From Bacilli bacterium (lineage in GTDB: Bacteria > Bacillota_I > Bacilli_A > RF39 > UBA660), in NCBI GenBank assembly GCA_900769695.1, contig CAAGHO010000053.1:1-15015 (forward strand): 15,015 nucleotides of DNA, read 5' to 3'. Positions 13,601 to 15,015 of this stretch are shown here, piece after piece. A model generated the notes under the pieces. That model was not told the origin of the DNA. It was given only the letters and a program-made list of their open reading frames with translations, and ran no database searches. How positions within the stretch are numbered: the first letter of the stretch is position 1; every line of letters starts with the position of its first letter. The translations under genes were made by a program, and so were the position numbers.

Positions 13601-15015
13601 GGAAGCTTTAAGAAATACAATACAAATGGAATTCTATTAATAAAAAATGAATATAAAGATGAAATAGATACAACAGATGGAGTAAAGGTAAAAGATCAAA
13701 ATGGAAAAGAGATATTATTTACAGAAGATTATTATTATGTAAGTAATATAACAAATGATATATCAGAAAATTTATTTATGAGATGGGATTATGCAATACC
13801 AAAAGCTCCAACAATAAAATTAAATACAACTACACCGACAAGAAAAGTAGAAGTAACAATAGAGTATACTGGTTCAAGTAAGAAACAGTATAAATTAGTA
13901 ACCAAAGAAGGAAAAGAAACAGAATGGTTAAATTATACAGGACCAATAACAATAGATAAGAATGAAACAGTAGTATATGCAAGAGGAATATCTGATATAG
14001 AAGCAGTAGGAAAAATAGGTAGTAAAAAAATAACAAATATTGATGAAGAAAATCCTGAAGTAGAAGCAATAGGGGACTTTGAAACACCAACAAGAAAGTT
14101 AACAATAAAAATAGTAGGAAAAGATAACCTAGGAATAAATGTAGTAGGATGGGGTCAAGGTAAAAAAGATATAAAATATTTCCAAGATGTAGCAAGTTTA
14201 CAAAAAAACAATTCGACATTTACAGTAGAAGAAAATGGAGTTTATACAATCTATGCAGAGGATATGGTAGGAAATATAGTAATAAAGAAAATAGAAGTCG
14301 AAAATATAGATAAAACAGCACCAGATATAGATATAAATATATTAACAAAAGAGTATGGTGATATATTAGAATTTGAAGTGGATTATCATGATTCTACAAA
14401 GAAAGAATATAAAATTGGAGAAAAAGGGACATACAAGGAATATTTAGGAAAAGTAAGTGTAAAAGCAAATGACATATTAGACCAAGTAAATGAAGATGGA
14501 AGCCTAACAATATATGCCAAAGGAACAGACAAAGCAGGAAATGTACAAGAAATAAGTGAAAAAACTTACATAATAGATTTAGATGCACCAAAAGTTCCTA
14601 TAATAAATACATCCACTGGATATCCAATATTAACAGAATATGGTGTGGAATTTGATGATACATTATCAATTAAATATGATACTAGAGATGATATAGAAAA
14701 TTATATATCATTTGACGGAAAAAACTGGAAAATATATACAGGAGTTGAGCATATACAAAGTGGAACAGTATATGCCAAAAGTGTAAAAAAAGTATCAGGA
14801 TTAACTGTTACTACAAATAAAAAAGTAGATCAACCAACTAATGCTTTAGGAGTAGAGGCGTATGATGGTGATGAAAGTACATCGGTAACAAGTGGTATTA
14901 TTTATGTTGATAAAGCTATGATAGGAAAATATTTTTCTACAAGTATAAAGTTATCTGGAAGTAGAAATGTACAAAAATTTAGTTTCATTGATGAAAATAA
15001 TAAAACAATAAGTAC
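10643..15015 (+). CDS. Giant membrane-anchored repeat surface protein (Ig-like/FN3/chitobiase-C-terminal-like), 3' end outside window
   Basis: One uninterrupted frame runs from ATG 10643 to the window edge: 1457 codons plus two bases, with no stop. Residues 1-91 are extremely Lys/Glu-rich and cytoplasmic. Residues 92-108 (MIIIILFLLLLFFLFIL) are a signal anchor, so the rest is outside. Next comes an Ig-like segment with two cysteines (about 115-209), then an FN3-like domain (about 210-292) with FKDLKPDTTYKITIKVVD. A Lys/Glu/Asn/Asp linker (about 293-352) follows, then a HYR-like domain with a cysteine pair (SCTVDD, IKCSA; about 354-434). From about 434 on there are roughly ten degenerate repeats of the type YKI-x-W-x-DYTGPITI-x-TTIYAxA, resembling the chitobiase/hexosaminidase C-terminal domain (CHB_HEX_C_1), and later VYAEDMVGN-type Ig repeats. 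No enzyme domain is visible. It is likely an adhesin or wall-spanning stalk. Any sorting signal or catalytic end would lie beyond 15015. Confidence 0.85.
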   Translation, partial: MGLINKKTSKKEPKVVRMKNGRFVKKEEYDKIIKESKEKQRLNKKKKIDDNKEKKNYIKQAKENKVFEKKEKIKEQEIKKEENEEEKRKRRMIIIILFLLLLFFLFILDIDDLILGIPSEPKVKIPKDKWYQTKVVKIEEDAKSRKKISHYLYCIRQDSNIEKCEWNRTDTKSIEVSKSGINHIWFKGVTEDGKEGKPSKEIIVKIDNEAPEEIKVKKTVTETTIKVKVEVKDKETKIEKYYYKIENEEYKESDKNEYTFKDLKPDTTYKITIKVVDSLGNEKEIILNIKTKKLKEETEEDTNLDKNDSQNNNQKDNNKENNQTSESIDNNGNKEENKKEDESKEEEIKEIPEIDLSGVPKKFEVGESYKLPTSYKFGKSGGVVSCTVDDKEYNDTKDLGIGLKQIKCSAKSNTGIEVRVEKEVEIVQKDIKETTWDGWITMNLYYPESSTDWQWRIGEEDATRDDGWIDYTGPITVRLTDVENVYIRYKLKSGEVVIVPPTGRLVVDIEPSSYTLKDGKKAKVKITYTKDADKKQYKINDGDWIDYTGEFSVGSDTRIEARVVKTTKEGTKKNYDSVYIRKYVEGQTGSTSSSTIKKGTRLPGEAAGTYETESNPSYGTNYKKNPSYTLNGPEIIKDTEEIVDSVKVAVKPQRKAKKIYYKEPGGKWTEYKDVVEVTKQGYFYAKYETEEGQTSSTSEIYIDNIDQHNLPNVKIGVNTILRAESVIVTMTTNGNNLRYSLDGEIYESYTGAIKLENNTRIYAQADNSNGTTTTYRDITNIGQIPTSISKEEYNIGIFLNPDKGDIKGLVNQTEASIVYDSRCVNKYYKIGYYGSYKTYTESVKITSNDTIYAYCTGQTGTGYEEKQINFLTTGIAAPKITLEPAEMAEEVKVEIEYPKTAKVKKYRIGTGELTDYTESITIDENTTIYAYTEDELKNSNSSERTITNITTLPRYTTLDMGSYFILKLNYPSSSDKETREYKWSSKGSFKKYNTNGILLIKNEYKDEIDTTDGVKVKDQNGKEILFTEDYYYVSNITNDISENLFMRWDYAIPKAPTIKLNTTTPTRKVEVTIEYTGSSKKQYKLVTKEGKETEWLNYTGPITIDKNETVVYARGISDIEAVGKIGSKKITNIDEENPEVEAIGDFETPTRKLTIKIVGKDNLGINVVGWGQGKKDIKYFQDVASLQKNNSTFTVEENGVYTIYAEDMVGNIVIKKIEVENIDKTAPDIDINILTKEYGDILEFEVDYHDSTKKEYKIGEKGTYKEYLGKVSVKANDILDQVNEDGSLTIYAKGTDKAGNVQEISEKTYIIDLDAPKVPIINTSTGYPILTEYGVEFDDTLSIKYDTRDDIENYISFDGKNWKIYTGVEHIQSGTVYAKSVKKVSGLTVTTNKKVDQPTNALGVEAYDGDESTSVTSGIIYVDKAMIGKYFSTSIKLSGSRNVQKFSFIDENNKTIS
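12053..12070 (+). repeat. 18-base direct repeat, copy 1
   Basis: TATACAGGACCAATAACA, encoding YTGPIT, is identical to 13934-13951 about 1.9 kb downstream in the same frame of the giant gene. Confidence 0.85.
13934..13951 (+). repeat. 18-base direct repeat, copy 2
   Basis: Exact second copy of the 12053-12070 sequence, in the same reading frame and at the equivalent place in its repeat unit. Confidence 0.85.

Larger units (their letters stand above)
11941..14800 (+). repeat. Degenerate protein-level repeat array within the giant surface protein
   Basis: Successive units each contain a Y-x-[IL]-x-x-G-x-W/Y core, then a [DE]-Y-T-G/E step and a final TxIYA strand. Approximate units are 11941-12181 (DYTGPITV), 12221-12390 (DYTGEFSV), 12593-12790 (TEYKDVVEV), 12793-13003 (ESYTGAIKL), 13018-13280 (KTYTESVKI), 13281-13507 (TDYTESITI), 13509-13810 (diverged), 13811-14062 (NYTGPITI), 14071-14336 (YTIYAEDMVGN), 14338-14620 (KEYLGKVSV, TDKAGN) and 14623-14800 (KIYTGVEHI). 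Unit boundaries are approximate. Confidence 0.65.

Noticed and set aside
11199..14591. Many Leu/Tyr-rich ORFs of 60-160 codons on the - strand
   Set aside because: They are antisense shadows of the giant + strand gene: its A-ending ATA, GTA, AAA and AGA codons leave few stops on the other strand and read as Leu/Phe/Tyr runs. They have no ribosome sites and no promoters.
1..15015. Mollicute code 4 (TGA read as Trp)
   Set aside because: All long frames are complete without in-frame TGA, and tryptophan is TGG throughout, so code 11 fits. Absence of TGA stops among these few genes is expected in A+T-rich DNA.

Overview
The window is a strongly A+T-rich bacterial chromosome segment. All supported genes lie on the + strand. 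It uses standard code 11: tryptophan is read as TGG throughout, and every stop seen is TAA or TAG. Shine-Dalgarno sites are of the GGAGG/GGTGAT type and rho-independent terminators are clear. A pyruvate:ferredoxin oxidoreductase, a Cse60-type small protein, Rpn/PD-(D/E)XK paralogs and large Lys/Ile/Glu-rich surface proteins suggest an anaerobic, gut-type low-GC Bacillota (RF39/Erysipelotrichia-like Bacilli). The lineage is an inference, not a demonstration.

Layout. (1) 1-217: 3' end of an Rpn/PD-(D/E)XK family gene and its terminator. (2) 208-946: a promoter-like region whose spacer holds a run of nine G, then a secreted or anchored protein with a phage tail-collar/baseplate-type C-terminal domain. 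(3) 946-5272: a tightly packed five-gene operon: GT4 glycosyltransferase, Alg14-like (PssD/EpsE) subunit, Alg13-like (PssE/EpsF) subunit with an extra membrane domain, a membrane-anchored helical protein, and a membrane-anchored phosphodiester glycosidase (NAGPA fold). It probably makes and edits a cell-surface glycan. (4) 5281-5926: two small genes, a Cse60-like protein and an acidic 105-residue protein of unknown function. (5) 5954-9493: nifJ, encoding a single-chain pyruvate:ferredoxin oxidoreductase, the only core-metabolism gene here. (6) 9429-10563: a full-length Rpn-family gene behind overlapping, mutually exclusive hairpins. (7) 10586-15015: the first 1457 codons of a giant surface protein, open at the window edge, with a Lys-rich cytoplasmic head, one membrane anchor and a long array of Ig-like/chitobiase-C-terminal-like repeats.

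The theme is the cell envelope: a possibly phase-variable collar-domain surface protein, a glycan operon and a giant repeat adhesin-like protein, interleaved with two members of a recombination-promoting nuclease family. I see no tRNA, rRNA, CRISPR array, complete insertion sequence or recognisable riboswitch. I did not find a demonstrably new system. The best leads are the poly-G promoter, the Alg13-plus-membrane-domain protein in its operon, and the giant repeat protein.
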